From Candidatus Sulfopaludibacter sp. SbA3 (lineage in GTDB: Bacteria; Acidobacteriota; Terriglobia; Bryobacterales; Bryobacteraceae), in NCBI GenBank assembly GCA_945900935.1, contig CAMDKT010000024.1, positions 1 to 20,498 on the forward strand: a stretch of 20,498 bases of DNA, given 5' to 3'. The notes beneath the pieces were generated by a model. It was not told the origin of the DNA. It was given only the letters and a program-made list of their open reading frames with translations, and did not search any database. Both the position numbers and the translations under genes were made by a program. Of the stretch, positions 8,543 through 16,374 are shown in pieces (position 1 is the stretch's first letter; every line of letters begins with the position of its first letter).

Positions 8543-9818
8543 CGTTGGCGCTTTGAAACGTCTGCGAGGCGAGGGCGGAACCGCGTCCTTTCAGCTCGTG
8601 GTGCTGCTGGTGCCGGTCGTGTTCGGGCTGATGGGATTCGCCGTGGACCTGGGCCGGATGTACAGCGCGCGGAACGATTTGAAGATCGCGGCGAATTCGA
8701 TTGCCCAGGCGGCGGCGGTGCAACTGGCCGGAACGGCCGCCTCGATTGAAAATGCGACGACCGCCGGAATGTACGCGGTGAGCACCACGAACGGCCGCGG
8801 CAATATGTACGATTTCGGCGGATTGGCGGTAGGCGAATCGAGCGCGAATTTGAACAGCGAGCCGCCGGTAATGGCGTTCTTTGACACCGTGGCTTCGGCC
8901 ATCGGCACCGACGGCGCTTCAGGCGGTGAAGCGGGCGCGGCCACCGCGCGCCACGTGAAAGTGACGGTTCGCGGCGAAGCGCCGCTGGTGTTCTGGCGAT
9001 TCCTGTCGCTGGCCCAGGAAGGCCGATTGAACCTGGTTTCCGAGGCCGTGGCGGGCGTGAGTTCCCCGGTCTGCCAGGCATGCGGTATCGAACCGATGGG
9101 CGTGCAGGCGATTTCGCAGGAAGATACCGTGGATTTCGGTTTCACGATTGGTTCGCGCTACACGCTGGGGTATCTCTGCGACGGCGGGCCTCCTCCAGGA
9201 GCGTTGGCCAACACCTTGCAGCGCGTGCCGTACGTTTTGCTGAACAAATACAACGAAGGCGCGCAGATTCTGGCGGAAGAGCACACGCAGCTTTACCGCA
9301 TTGGGGCGATGGGTTTGCCGGCGAATACCGATTCTAATTTTTCGTGTGTTCGTTACAATGCCGAGGAGTTGATCTGGACCAGCGCGGCGCCTCTCAATTG
9401 CAATCAGAACCGCGTAAATACACAGATCACGACGTACCTGTGCGGGCTGGCCTCGCGCTTCGACAACGGCACTGTACCCGCTGTTTGCAACGCGGTGCCG
9501 GAGACCGATACCGTCTTGGGCTCGGCGACGGTCGATACCGACATCACCGACGTGGATGACTACACAGCCTATATCGGCAACCGGCGGCGTGTGATCACCG
9601 TGCCGATTATCGATACAGCTTCCACGGCCACGATGATCGTATTGGGCTTCCGTCAGTTCCTGCTGGAACCGAACGCCAATGACGTGACGATCAACGCGTC
9701 CGACGCGAATGGCCGAATTGCGGCGCTTTATTTGGGCACGGTGATGCCGGTGCGCGCGGGGAGAATTGACGGATGCACCCTGGCCACGGGGCCAGGCAAG
9801 GTGGTTCTGCATAAATGA
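8520..9818 (+). CDS. TadG-like pilus assembly protein
   Basis: About 432 residues. A short basic leader with GEGGTASF is followed by the single hydrophobic helix QLVVLLVPVVFGLMGFAVDLGRMYSARNDLKIAANSIAQAAA, the typical start of Tad-associated (TadG/TadE-type) proteins. The long ectodomain has many cysteines (CQACG near the middle, plus singles later) suitable for disulphides outside the cytoplasm. No von Willebrand A MIDAS motif of the DxSxS kind is evident. The start is uncertain: GTG 8520 overlaps the secretin gene by 23 bases, and TTG 8553 would give a leader of more usual length. The stop overlaps the next start (ATGA). Being in the tad operon with two TadE proteins supports a minor-pilin role. 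Confidence 0.78.
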   Translation: MDTRNPSNVGALKRLRGEGGTASFQLVVLLVPVVFGLMGFAVDLGRMYSARNDLKIAANSIAQAAAVQLAGTAASIENATTAGMYAVSTTNGRGNMYDFGGLAVGESSANLNSEPPVMAFFDTVASAIGTDGASGGEAGAATARHVKVTVRGEAPLVFWRFLSLAQEGRLNLVSEAVAGVSSPVCQACGIEPMGVQAISQEDTVDFGFTIGSRYTLGYLCDGGPPPGALANTLQRVPYVLLNKYNEGAQILAEEHTQLYRIGAMGLPANTDSNFSCVRYNAEELIWTSAAPLNCNQNRVNTQITTYLCGLASRFDNGTVPAVCNAVPETDTVLGSATVDTDITDVDDYTAYIGNRRRVITVPIIDTASTATMIVLGFRQFLLEPNANDVTINASDANGRIAALYLGTVMPVRAGRIDGCTLATGPGKVVLHK

Positions 9819-10318
9819 GAAACCGAAAGCAGCGCGGAAATACTTTGTTGGAATCGATCCTGTTCCTGCCGATTCTATTCATGCTGCTCTTCGGCATGGT
9901 GGAGTTCGCCCGAATCACGTGGACTTACTACACGCTGCAGAAAATCCTATACGCCGTGGGGCGGTACGCCGCCACCCAACCGGCCGTGAATTTTTGCGAT
10001 GACGCGGATCCGATTCTCACAGACGCCAAGAATCTGGGTACGCGCGGCGTCGGCGACGCGGCCGGCGATTTACAACTGCCCAGCCTCACTGCGGATTTGA
10101 TTGCCATCCGGTTGGAACGCGTGCAAACCGACAACCCGGGGCTAGGGGATTGCGAGTGCTCCTCGATTGGCTGCGATAATGCCCAAGGCGGCCGGGGCCC
10201 TGATTTTGTTGTGGTTTCCGTGACCGACGGGTACCCCATACGGACCAATATCCCATTCGTTCCCTCCGAAACTTTCCTTCTTCGACCGGTAGTAAGGGTG
10301 CCTTATGGCGGACTCTAA
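9815..10318 (+). CDS. tadE: TadE-like minor pilin
   Basis: 167 residues. The N-terminus RGNTLLESILFLPILFMLLFGMVEFARITWTYYTLQKILYAVGRYAA is the TadE pattern: Gly, then a Glu five residues on, in front of a hydrophobic helix, with an E-F-x-R region after it. TadE is a pseudopilin processed by the same peptidase as Flp. The ectodomain has clustered cysteines (FCDDAD and DCECSSIGCDN). ATG 9815 overlaps the upstream stop by four bases and the gene overlaps the next by 14 bases. Confidence 0.88.
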   Translation: MRNRKQRGNTLLESILFLPILFMLLFGMVEFARITWTYYTLQKILYAVGRYAATQPAVNFCDDADPILTDAKNLGTRGVGDAAGDLQLPSLTADLIAIRLERVQTDNPGLGDCECSSIGCDNAQGGRGPDFVVVSVTDGYPIRTNIPFVPSETFLLRPVVRVPYGGL

Positions 10319-10838
10319 ACGGCCCGTTACAAGATCCAGGCGCTCGCAGGGCGGGCAGGCGGCTGTTGAGTATGTCGTCGCGTCGGCGGGCGTTTTGTTG
10401 CCGATAACGTTCATGCTGATATTTACCGCGCAACTCCTGTGGACCTGGCATTCCGCGGTTGAATGGACCCGCGAGGGCGCGCGATACGCCGCGACGCATT
10501 GTTATCAGAACGGCAGCGACAATGTGCGCGCCTGGATGCGCTCCCACGTGCCGGTTCACATGGATCAGCAGGAGTTTCAGTCAGGCACGGCGGAAATCCA
10601 AATCAACTATTACACGCGCAATGCCGAGACCGGATCACTCGAAGATTTCGCCTGCGACGGCGGCGACTGCGGCACCGAGTGTGTCCCGGACGCCGTCACC
10701 ATTCGCGTGACCGGATACCAATACCGTACGTTCATGAGCTTTCTGGGCTTGCCGCCCGTGCAGATGCCGAATTTCATGACGTCGATGCCGATTGAGAGCG
10801 CCGGCTGTGACCCCGAAGCGGGCACATGCCTTCCATAG
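10305..10838 (+). CDS. Second TadE-like minor pilin
   Basis: 177 residues. The leader SRRSQGGQAAVEYVVASAGVLLPITFMLIFTAQLLWTWHSAVEWTREGARYAATH contains the pseudopilin pattern G-G/QAAVEY followed by a hydrophobic helix. The ectodomain is Cys-rich (ATHCYQN, ACDGGDCGTEC, GCDPEAGTC). It resembles TadE/TadF proteins, and its place right behind tadE suggests the TadF slot. ATG 10305 lies inside the end of tadE (14-base overlap). Confidence 0.82.
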   Translation: MADSKRPVTRSRRSQGGQAAVEYVVASAGVLLPITFMLIFTAQLLWTWHSAVEWTREGARYAATHCYQNGSDNVRAWMRSHVPVHMDQQEFQSGTAEIQINYYTRNAETGSLEDFACDGGDCGTECVPDAVTIRVTGYQYRTFMSFLGLPPVQMPNFMTSMPIESAGCDPEAGTCLP

Positions 10839-10845
10839 GAGAAGA

Positions 10846-12021
10846 ATGTCCTTTACGTTACTAATCGCTTCGTCTGAGGACCAGGTCAGGGACCTGGTTC
10901 GCGACAGCGTCGCCAACACGCCCAACGCGCGCATCGTCGGCGAGTATCCGGAAGTCACACCGAATCTATATATTCGCGTCCTGCAGGATGTGGAACGCCA
11001 TCCCGACGCCGCCCTTTTCCTGGACATCTCCTCCGATCCTGTCAATGGCATCAAGTCGCTTGAGAAGCTGAAACAGGCCGTGCCGGATCTCTACGTCATC
11101 GTCTGTGATTATTCCGACGACGGCGAAAGCATCCTCCTCACCATCCGCAGCGGCGCGAACGATTACCTCACCATGCCGCTAAAGCGCAGCGACCTGCGCG
11201 ACGCGCTGACGCGGCTGGAACGCACACCGCGGCGGACGATTTCCGGCGGCAGCCAACTCGGGCGCATTTACACATTCTTAGGCGCCAAAGGCGGAGTGGG
11301 CACAACGGCGCTGGCGGTGAACTTCGCGACAGTTCTGGCGCAGCGGAAGAAACAAACCGTGCTCCTCGACGTGGACTGGGCAGCCAACGATGTGGCCCTC
11401 CAACTGGGTGCCGCGCCGCAGTACACACTTTTAGAAGTCGGTGAGAATCTGGACCGGATGGACCAGTCACTTTTTGAAGGATTCGTTACGCGCGACCCTT
11501 CTGGCTTTTTGCTGGTCGGTCCGCCGGACTCGCTGGAGCAGCCGCGATCCTTGTTCTCCGATTCCATGTTGCGCGAATTCACGACATTTCTGGTTGAGAA
11601 ATACGAGGCGATCGTGATGGACGCCGGATGCGACTTGTCGAACGATTTGACGCTGGCCGCGCTACAAGTTTCGAGCACCGTCTTTATCGTCACCACGCAG
11701 GAATTTCCGTCCATTCGGAACACGCAGCGATACCTCAGCTACCTGATGCGCATGGGTTTCACGGCGGACCAGATCAAGATCGTCGTCAACAAATATTCGA
11801 AGAAGGCGAACTCCCAGGTCGCCTCGCTGGAGCAGGTGACGCAGACGCTGAATCAGCCTGTTTTTTACGGCATTCCGGACTCGAGCTCGATCCTCGCCAG
11901 CATCAACCGCGCCCGCCCGCTAGTCACCGACCGCCAGGCTTTCCCGGAAATGGACCGCGTGATTCGCGCCTTTGTCGACAAAGCCACCGGCGTTAAAAAG
12001 GAGCTTGCGCAAACGGCGTAG
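10846..12021 (+). CDS. cpaE: Pilus localisation ATPase CpaE/TadZ
   Basis: 391 residues. Residues 1-125 form a response-regulator-like receiver domain (FTLLIASSED..., ALFLDISSDP with Asp60 at the usual phospho-acceptor place, DYLTMPLKRSDL with a Lys at 113). The first acidic pair is only partly kept, so phosphorylation is uncertain. Residues ~138-380 form a ParA/MinD-type ATPase with a deviant Walker A (AKGGVGTTALAVNFA, 147-161), LLDVDW, and IVMDAG. CpaE/TadZ places the Tad machine in the cell. AGGAGAA just before ATG 10846 decides the start over an upstream in-frame ATG at 10792, which would overlap the preceding gene. Confidence 0.92.
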   Translation: MSFTLLIASSEDQVRDLVRDSVANTPNARIVGEYPEVTPNLYIRVLQDVERHPDAALFLDISSDPVNGIKSLEKLKQAVPDLYVIVCDYSDDGESILLTIRSGANDYLTMPLKRSDLRDALTRLERTPRRTISGGSQLGRIYTFLGAKGGVGTTALAVNFATVLAQRKKQTVLLDVDWAANDVALQLGAAPQYTLLEVGENLDRMDQSLFEGFVTRDPSGFLLVGPPDSLEQPRSLFSDSMLREFTTFLVEKYEAIVMDAGCDLSNDLTLAALQVSSTVFIVTTQEFPSIRNTQRYLSYLMRMGFTADQIKIVVNKYSKKANSQVASLEQVTQTLNQPVFYGIPDSSSILASINRARPLVTDRQAFPEMDRVIRAFVDKATGVKKELAQTA

Positions 12022-12027
12022 TTACTC

Positions 12028-13341
12028 ATGGGAAGCCGCGCAACTCCACGTCCCGCCGCGGGTGCCGACCGCTGGTTCGGCATCAAAACACGCATCCACG
12101 CCAAGCTCCTCACCGTTCTTACGCCGGAGCAACTGCGCTCGTTGAACAAGGAGGGCGTGCGCGAGCAGTTGGGCGTAAATATTGAACGCATCGTTCGCGA
12201 CGAAGGCATTCCGTTGAACGCCGGCGAGCGCGACCGGCTGATTGAAGAAGTGCTCGATGAGGTCTTCGGATTGGGGCCGCTGGAGGCGTTGATGAAGGAC
12301 CCCACGATCAGCGACATCATGGTCAATGGGCCCGACTCCATTTACATCGAGCGGCTCGGTAAGGTGGAGGAGACCAGTGTCCGGTTCAAAGATACGGCGC
12401 ACGTGCGCACGATTATCGATCGTATCGTTTCCAATATTGGCCGCCGGATCGATGACTCGTCGCCGATCGTGGACGCCCGTCTGGCCGATGGCAGCCGCGT
12501 CTGCGCCGTCATTCCGCCGCTGTCGTTGAACGGGCCGGTGATGTCGATCCGCCGCTTCGGCAAGCGGCTGCTCACCGTGGACGATCTGATCCGCCTGGGT
12601 ACGTTTACGCCTGGCATTATCGACTTCCTCGCCGGCGCGGTGAAGGCCCGTTTGAACATCGTCGTCAGCGGCGGTTCCGGCTCCGGAAAAACCACGATGC
12701 TCAACACGCTTTCGCGCTTCATTAGCGAAGAGGAGCGCGTCGTCACCATCGAAGACACGGCCGAACTGCAAATGCAGCAGGATCATCTGGTTCGCCTGGA
12801 AACGCGTCCCGTCAATATCGAAGGGGCCGGCGCGATCACGCAGCGCGACCTGGTCATCAACGCCCTCCGTATGCGTCCCGACCGCATTATCATTGGAGAA
12901 TGCCGCGGCGCTGAGGCCATGGACATGATGCAGGCCATGAACACCGGTCACGATGGCTCTATGACCACCACCCACGCCAACACCGGTCGCGACGCGTTCT
13001 CCCGCCTGGAGACGATGGTGATGATGGCGAGCCAGAGCATCCCCGATCGCGTCATTCGCCAAATGCTCGCCAGCGCCGTGAATCTGGTGGTTCATTGCGC
13101 CCGCCTCACTGACGGCACGCGAAAAGTGGTGAGCATCGCGGAGGTAACCGGAATCGAAGGAGATCAAGTGAAGATCGCGGACATCTTCCTCTTCGAGCGG
13201 CACGGCATCAGTCCCGGCGGGCGCGTGCTGGGCACGTTCCGCGGGCAAAAGTACAAGCCCCTTTGCTCTGACCGGATCCGCTCCTACGGCATCAAATTGG
13301 ACGACGCGATTTATGAGGAAGTGGTCGAGGTGAAGGACTGA
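12028..13341 (+). CDS. cpaF: Tad pilus secretion ATPase CpaF/TadA
   Basis: 437 residues, normal length. The N-terminal domain (~25-180) includes DEVFGLGPLEALMKDPTISDIMVNG. The ATPase core has Walker A GGSGSGKTT (215-223), TIEDTAELQ (Asp/Glu box), Walker B RIIIGECRG (286-294) and the His box GHDGSMTTTHANT (308-320), all intact. It is a hexameric type II/IV secretion ATPase that powers pilus assembly from the cytoplasmic face, working on TadB/TadC. It starts six bases after cpaE and its TGA shares one base with the start of tadB. Arginine-finger positions cannot be fixed by eye. Confidence 0.95.
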   Translation: MGSRATPRPAAGADRWFGIKTRIHAKLLTVLTPEQLRSLNKEGVREQLGVNIERIVRDEGIPLNAGERDRLIEEVLDEVFGLGPLEALMKDPTISDIMVNGPDSIYIERLGKVEETSVRFKDTAHVRTIIDRIVSNIGRRIDDSSPIVDARLADGSRVCAVIPPLSLNGPVMSIRRFGKRLLTVDDLIRLGTFTPGIIDFLAGAVKARLNIVVSGGSGSGKTTMLNTLSRFISEEERVVTIEDTAELQMQQDHLVRLETRPVNIEGAGAITQRDLVINALRMRPDRIIIGECRGAEAMDMMQAMNTGHDGSMTTTHANTGRDAFSRLETMVMMASQSIPDRVIRQMLASAVNLVVHCARLTDGTRKVVSIAEVTGIEGDQVKIADIFLFERHGISPGGRVLGTFRGQKYKPLCSDRIRSYGIKLDDAIYEEVVEVKD

Positions 13342-14318
13342 TGTTGTTCTTCTTCCTGGTTGCGTTCCTGCTTTTCGCCGCGGCGCTCCTTGCCGCCGGC
13401 TACTACGTGGTTGGAGTGCCTGAAAAGGCCGCCGCCGGGACGCTGCGGGAACGTTTGCGCGAAGTACGGGCTCTGGCCGCAGGGGGCGAAGGGCGCTCCA
13501 CGCGCGCGGACCTTTTTCGCCGCGAAGAACGAGGCAGCTTCGCCTGGCTGGGCGAATTGATCAGTTGGGGCAGCACGCTCGCCAAGCTCCAGAAGACCAT
13601 CAATCAAGCCAACATGAAATACCGCGCCGCCGATGTGGCCGGCATCACGATGCTCCTCTTCGTGGGCGCGTTTCTATTGTTTGGGCTCTTCATTCCCATC
13701 CTGGTTTTGCGATTTCTATTCGCGGCGCTTTTCGCCTTGATCCCGTACTTCATCATTACTCGCAAACGCGCCGCCCGCCTGTCGAAATTCGAGACGCAGC
13801 TTCCGGACACGATTGACCTGTTCAATCGCTCCATGCGCGCCGGACACAACATTCAAACGGGCTTGGACACGATCGCCACGGAAACGGCCGACCCCACGAA
13901 GATGGAGTTCAAAAAGGTGATGGAAGAGATGAGCCTGGGCTCCACGCTCGACGCCGCGCTTCACAACATGGGCGAGCGAATCCCGCTCATCGACTTGAAA
14001 TTTTTCATCACCGGCCTTATCCTGCAGCGCCAGACCGGTGCCAACATGGTGGCCGTTTTGGAGAATCTCTCCATGCTGGTTCGCGAGCGCCTTTCGCTCC
14101 AGGAAAAATTGAAGGCGGCCACTGCCCAGCAGCGCTATTCCGCCACCCTTCTGTGCGGCATGCCGATCGGCTTCGGCATCGTGCTGTGGTTCATGAAGCC
14201 GGAATATATTGACGTCCTTGTGAATGACGAAACGGGCAGCAAATTCTTCATCTACGCCGTCGTTTCCGAAATTCTTGGCATCCTGGTGATTCGTAAAATG
14301 TCGAGTCCTAAAATATGA
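13341..14318 (+). CDS. tadB: Inner-membrane platform protein TadB
   Basis: 325 residues. N-terminal helix (FFFLVAFLLFAAALLAAGYYVV), then two more helices (~110-150), a type II secretion F domain (~160-285: FETQLPDTIDLFNRSMRAGHNIQTGLDTIATE..., FFITGLILQRQTGANMVAVLENLS), and C-terminal helices. With TadC it forms the inner-membrane platform that CpaF drives. Start overlaps the cpaF stop by one base; the stop overlaps tadC by four. Together they indicate tight co-translation. Confidence 0.92.
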   Translation: MLFFFLVAFLLFAAALLAAGYYVVGVPEKAAAGTLRERLREVRALAAGGEGRSTRADLFRREERGSFAWLGELISWGSTLAKLQKTINQANMKYRAADVAGITMLLFVGAFLLFGLFIPILVLRFLFAALFALIPYFIITRKRAARLSKFETQLPDTIDLFNRSMRAGHNIQTGLDTIATETADPTKMEFKKVMEEMSLGSTLDAALHNMGERIPLIDLKFFITGLILQRQTGANMVAVLENLSMLVRERLSLQEKLKAATAQQRYSATLLCGMPIGFGIVLWFMKPEYIDVLVNDETGSKFFIYAVVSEILGILVIRKMSSPKI

Positions 14319-15253
14319 TCGCCCTCCTCTTTTTCATCCTCATGTTTGCCGCCCTGGCTGCATTGGCATGGAGCGGCGTGCAGTTGTTGCTGCCCCAGGA
14401 AATTCCGTTGGATGACCGCCTCGGCGAGTTGATGGCGACGCGCCGGGAGAACGAAGGACGCGCCAGCAAGCGGAAGTTGGGCGGCGGTTTTCTGAATAGC
14501 TTTCTATACTTCGTGGCGCTGATTCCCGGCGTCGACAGCGTGTTGGAAGAGAGCGAGCAGTTGCTAAAGCAGGCCGGTTTCCGCAATCGCGAAGGCCTCG
14601 CTTGGTACGCGATGTTTAACCTCGCGTTCCTCATCGCGCTCATGATCGGTTCGTGGATCGTGCAGGAGGAATCGAAGCCGTTCTTTTCGAAGCTCCTGGG
14701 CCTTGCGCCCGCGTTTTTACTGGGGTGGCTGCTGCCGAAACAGATTCTCTATCGCCTGATGAAGCGGTATAAAAACAAGCTGCAGGCGGCGTTGCCGGAT
14801 ACCGTCGATCTGCTCGGAATCGTGCTTGGAACGGGCCTGGCGCTTGATCAAGCCATCAGCCGCGTCTGCGAAGAGATGCAGTTTATCTACCCGGAACTTT
14901 CAGCGGAGTTCTTCACGGTGGTGATGCAAGTGAAGGCGGGCCAGGACCGCAGCAAAGCGTTTCAACAATTGGTTCGGCGCACTGGCATTGAGGACATTAA
15001 GTCGCTGGCGGCCATGATCATTCAGTCCGAGCGATTCGGCACCAGTCTTTCGCAAGCGCTGAAGGTTTACGCTGACGCGCTGCGTATGCGCCGGCGGTTG
15101 CGCGGGGAGAAAGCGGTTGGCGAAGCGGGCATTAAGATGGTGCTCGCGACTGTTGTTTTTATTCTGCCGGTGGTCTTCATCATCACGCTGGTGCCGGCGA
15201 TGCTCACGATGTTGAACAATCTCCGTGGCGGGATCGGGGCGTCGGCGCGCTAA
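14315..15253 (+). CDS. tadC: Inner-membrane platform protein TadC
   Basis: 312 residues. First helix (LLFFILMFAALAALAWSGVQLLL), helices at ~105-140, the type II secretion F domain (~165-285: LPDTVDLLGIVLGTGLALDQAISRV..., RRTGIEDIKSLAAMIIQSERFGTSLSQALKVYADALRMRRR), and a last helix near 285-298. It partners TadB. It is the last gene of the pilus locus. A degenerate copy of its residues 221-249 and 300-312 lies at 16025-16156. Confidence 0.92.
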   Translation: MIALLFFILMFAALAALAWSGVQLLLPQEIPLDDRLGELMATRRENEGRASKRKLGGGFLNSFLYFVALIPGVDSVLEESEQLLKQAGFRNREGLAWYAMFNLAFLIALMIGSWIVQEESKPFFSKLLGLAPAFLLGWLLPKQILYRLMKRYKNKLQAALPDTVDLLGIVLGTGLALDQAISRVCEEMQFIYPELSAEFFTVVMQVKAGQDRSKAFQQLVRRTGIEDIKSLAAMIIQSERFGTSLSQALKVYADALRMRRRLRGEKAVGEAGIKMVLATVVFILPVVFIITLVPAMLTMLNNLRGGIGASAR

Positions 15254-15289
15254 AACGTTCAGCCATAATAGCTGTAGGCAGAATGCCAC

Positions 15290-15586
15290 ATGGACAAAGA
15301 ACAAGTCATCGCCGCGTTGCGAGCTCATGAATCCGAGCTGAAGGCCGCCGGCATTGCCCATCTGCACCTGCATGGCTCTGTGGTTCGCGGGGAGGCCGGG
15401 CCTCGATCCGATGTTGATCTGGCCGCGCAATTCGACCGCGCGAAGGTGCGCAGCATGCTGGCCGAAATCAGACTCAAGAACCGGCTTTGCGATATCCTCG
15501 GCGCAGAGGCCGATCTCGCCGACGCCGACCGCCTGAAAGACGCGGTGCAAGCAAACTTCGACCGCGAGGCCGAGCTTGTCTTTTAG
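15290..15586 (+). CDS. MNT-type minimal nucleotidyltransferase, MntA-like antitoxin
   Basis: 98 residues. The motif GS-x10-DxD is exact (Gly29-Ser30 in HLHGSVVRGEAGPRSDVDLA, Asp41 and Asp43), the active site of the polymerase-beta-type MNT family. A third acidic residue may lie in ILGAEADLAD. In known MntA-HepT systems the nucleotidyltransferase adds AMP to the HEPN partner and silences it. The HEPN gene follows at once, overlapping by 11 bases, so this is very probably a toxin-antitoxin pair. The Shine-Dalgarno is weak. It starts 36 bases after tadC but is not a pilus gene. Confidence 0.85.
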   Translation: MDKEQVIAALRAHESELKAAGIAHLHLHGSVVRGEAGPRSDVDLAAQFDRAKVRSMLAEIRLKNRLCDILGAEADLADADRLKDAVQANFDREAELVF

Positions 15587-15929
15587 CGCTTCGGCGACCC
15601 TCCTTAAGACCATCTTCGACAATATCCGCCGGATCGAACGATTTACAGCGGGCGTTGATTTTGCCGAGTTTACAAATAACGAAGAGAAAATCTTTGCGGT
15701 CCGCGCGGCATTCATCGAGTTGAGCGAGGCGGCGATTCGCCTTGGACCCGAGGCCGAGAGATTATGCCCTCTCATTCCGTGGAAGGATATTCGGGGCATC
15801 GGAAATCACCTCCGCCACGGGTATGACAGGATCGATTTAGAGCGGCTGTGGAACACGATTGCCGAAGATCTTCCGCCGCTTGATCAGGCCGTAACCGAAG
15901 CGCTGCGGCGCATACAAGACAAGGGCTGA
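15576..15929 (+). CDS. HEPN (DUF86/HepT-like) putative RNase toxin
   Basis: 117 residues from TTG 15576, the only plausible start since the domain begins right after it (LLKTIFDNIRRIERFTAGVDF). The family features are ENI/DNI-type first helix, EEKIFAVRAAFIELSEAAIRL, and WKDIRGIGNHLRHGYDRIDLERLW. HepT toxins use an R-x4-6-H catalytic pair followed by a Tyr that is AMPylated. Here the usual R-N-x3-H register reads G76-N-H-L-R-H81-G-Y83, with Arg73 and Arg80 nearby. R73-x4-H78 could still supply the pair. The neighbouring MNT gene supports the assignment. Confidence 0.82.
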   Translation: MSFSASATLLKTIFDNIRRIERFTAGVDFAEFTNNEEKIFAVRAAFIELSEAAIRLGPEAERLCPLIPWKDIRGIGNHLRHGYDRIDLERLWNTIAEDLPPLDQAVTEALRRIQDKG

Positions 15930-15936
15930 CCCAATC

Positions 15937-16019
15937 TCCCGCTCCACCGCCGCCTCGTGAATCAAATCATCCCGCAGCCACAAATACGGTACGCCGAGCC
16001 CAACAGCCTCATCCGCCAC
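15937..16019 (-). pseudogene. Remnant of a CoA-binding protein gene
   Basis: Read on the minus strand this gives VADEAVGLGVPYLWLRDD then LIHEAAVER, matching residues ~87-112 of the intact CoA-binding protein at 18182-18589 (VVDEAVGLGVPYLWLQQD, VIHEEAAER). Base identity with 18252-18335 is about 85 percent by eye. There is no start and no remaining domain, so it cannot work. It abuts a tadC remnant. Confidence 0.8.
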
Positions 16020-16024
16020 TACAC

Positions 16025-16156
16025 GGCAGGCGCGCCGGCATCGAGGACATTAAGTCGTTCGCGGCGACGATCATTCAATCCGAACGATTCGGCTCCGGCG
16101 TCTCGCGGGCGTTGTTGAACAACCTGCGCGGCGGCATCGGTGCTTCGGCGCGCTAA
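16025..16156 (+). pseudogene. Remnant of tadC 3' end with internal deletion
   Basis: The frame reads RRAGIEDIKSFAATIIQSER, FGSGVSRAL, then LNNLRGGIGASAR and stop. It matches TadC residues 221-249 joined in frame to 300-312; 50 codons are missing between. The final 13 residues are the same as in tadC, and base differences are mostly at third positions, so the copy is old or was selected for a time. No start codon or upstream part is present. Confidence 0.82.
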
Positions 16157-16374
16157 TGCGTTCCTTCGGCGGGCGCGAAGAAGGCGAGTAACTCCAGGTC
16201 TTCCTGGATGTCGTGAAATCGATGCGGCTCGTTCGAGGGGACAAAAACTATGTCGCCTGCTTTCACCGCCACATCGTTTGATCCGCTGGTAAAGTGGGCG
16301 CACCACGAAACGACGTAGTAGATTTCCTCTTCGCGATGAGGAGCCTGGCTATCCGTTCCGCCAGTGGGAAGCCA
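16153..16374 (-). pseudogene. Cupin protein gene, 3' part (interrupted)
   Basis: On the minus strand the frame reads PTGGTDSQAPHREEEIYYVV, then AVKAGDIVFVPSNEPHRFHD and ELLAFFAPAEGTH before TAG. The spaced His/Glu (H-x3-E...) and the GDIVFVPSNEPHRF motif are those of a small single-domain cupin. The metal-binding pattern is kept, but the start is missing; the matching N-terminal part lies at 17158-17254, beyond an insertion. Its stop shares two bases with the end of the tadC remnant on the other strand. Confidence 0.8.
16368..16374. repeat. 7-bp direct repeat, left copy
   Basis: GAAGCCA borders the insertion in the cupin gene and recurs at 17158-17164. Removing the insert and one copy restores the cupin frame, as expected of a target-site duplication. 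A second 7-bp repeat, CTTCAGA, at 16378-16384 and 17153-17159 makes the exact ends slightly ambiguous. Confidence 0.55.

Noticed and set aside
12022..13248. 408-codon open frame on the minus strand opposite cpaF
   Set aside because: It is the antisense shadow of a fully conserved ATPase gene in G+C-rich DNA; the translation shows no domain pattern.
16019..16306. 95-codon minus-strand frame over the tadC remnant and cupin end
   Set aside because: The cupin pattern is in a different frame of the same strand, and the C-terminal part is the antisense of the tadC remnant.
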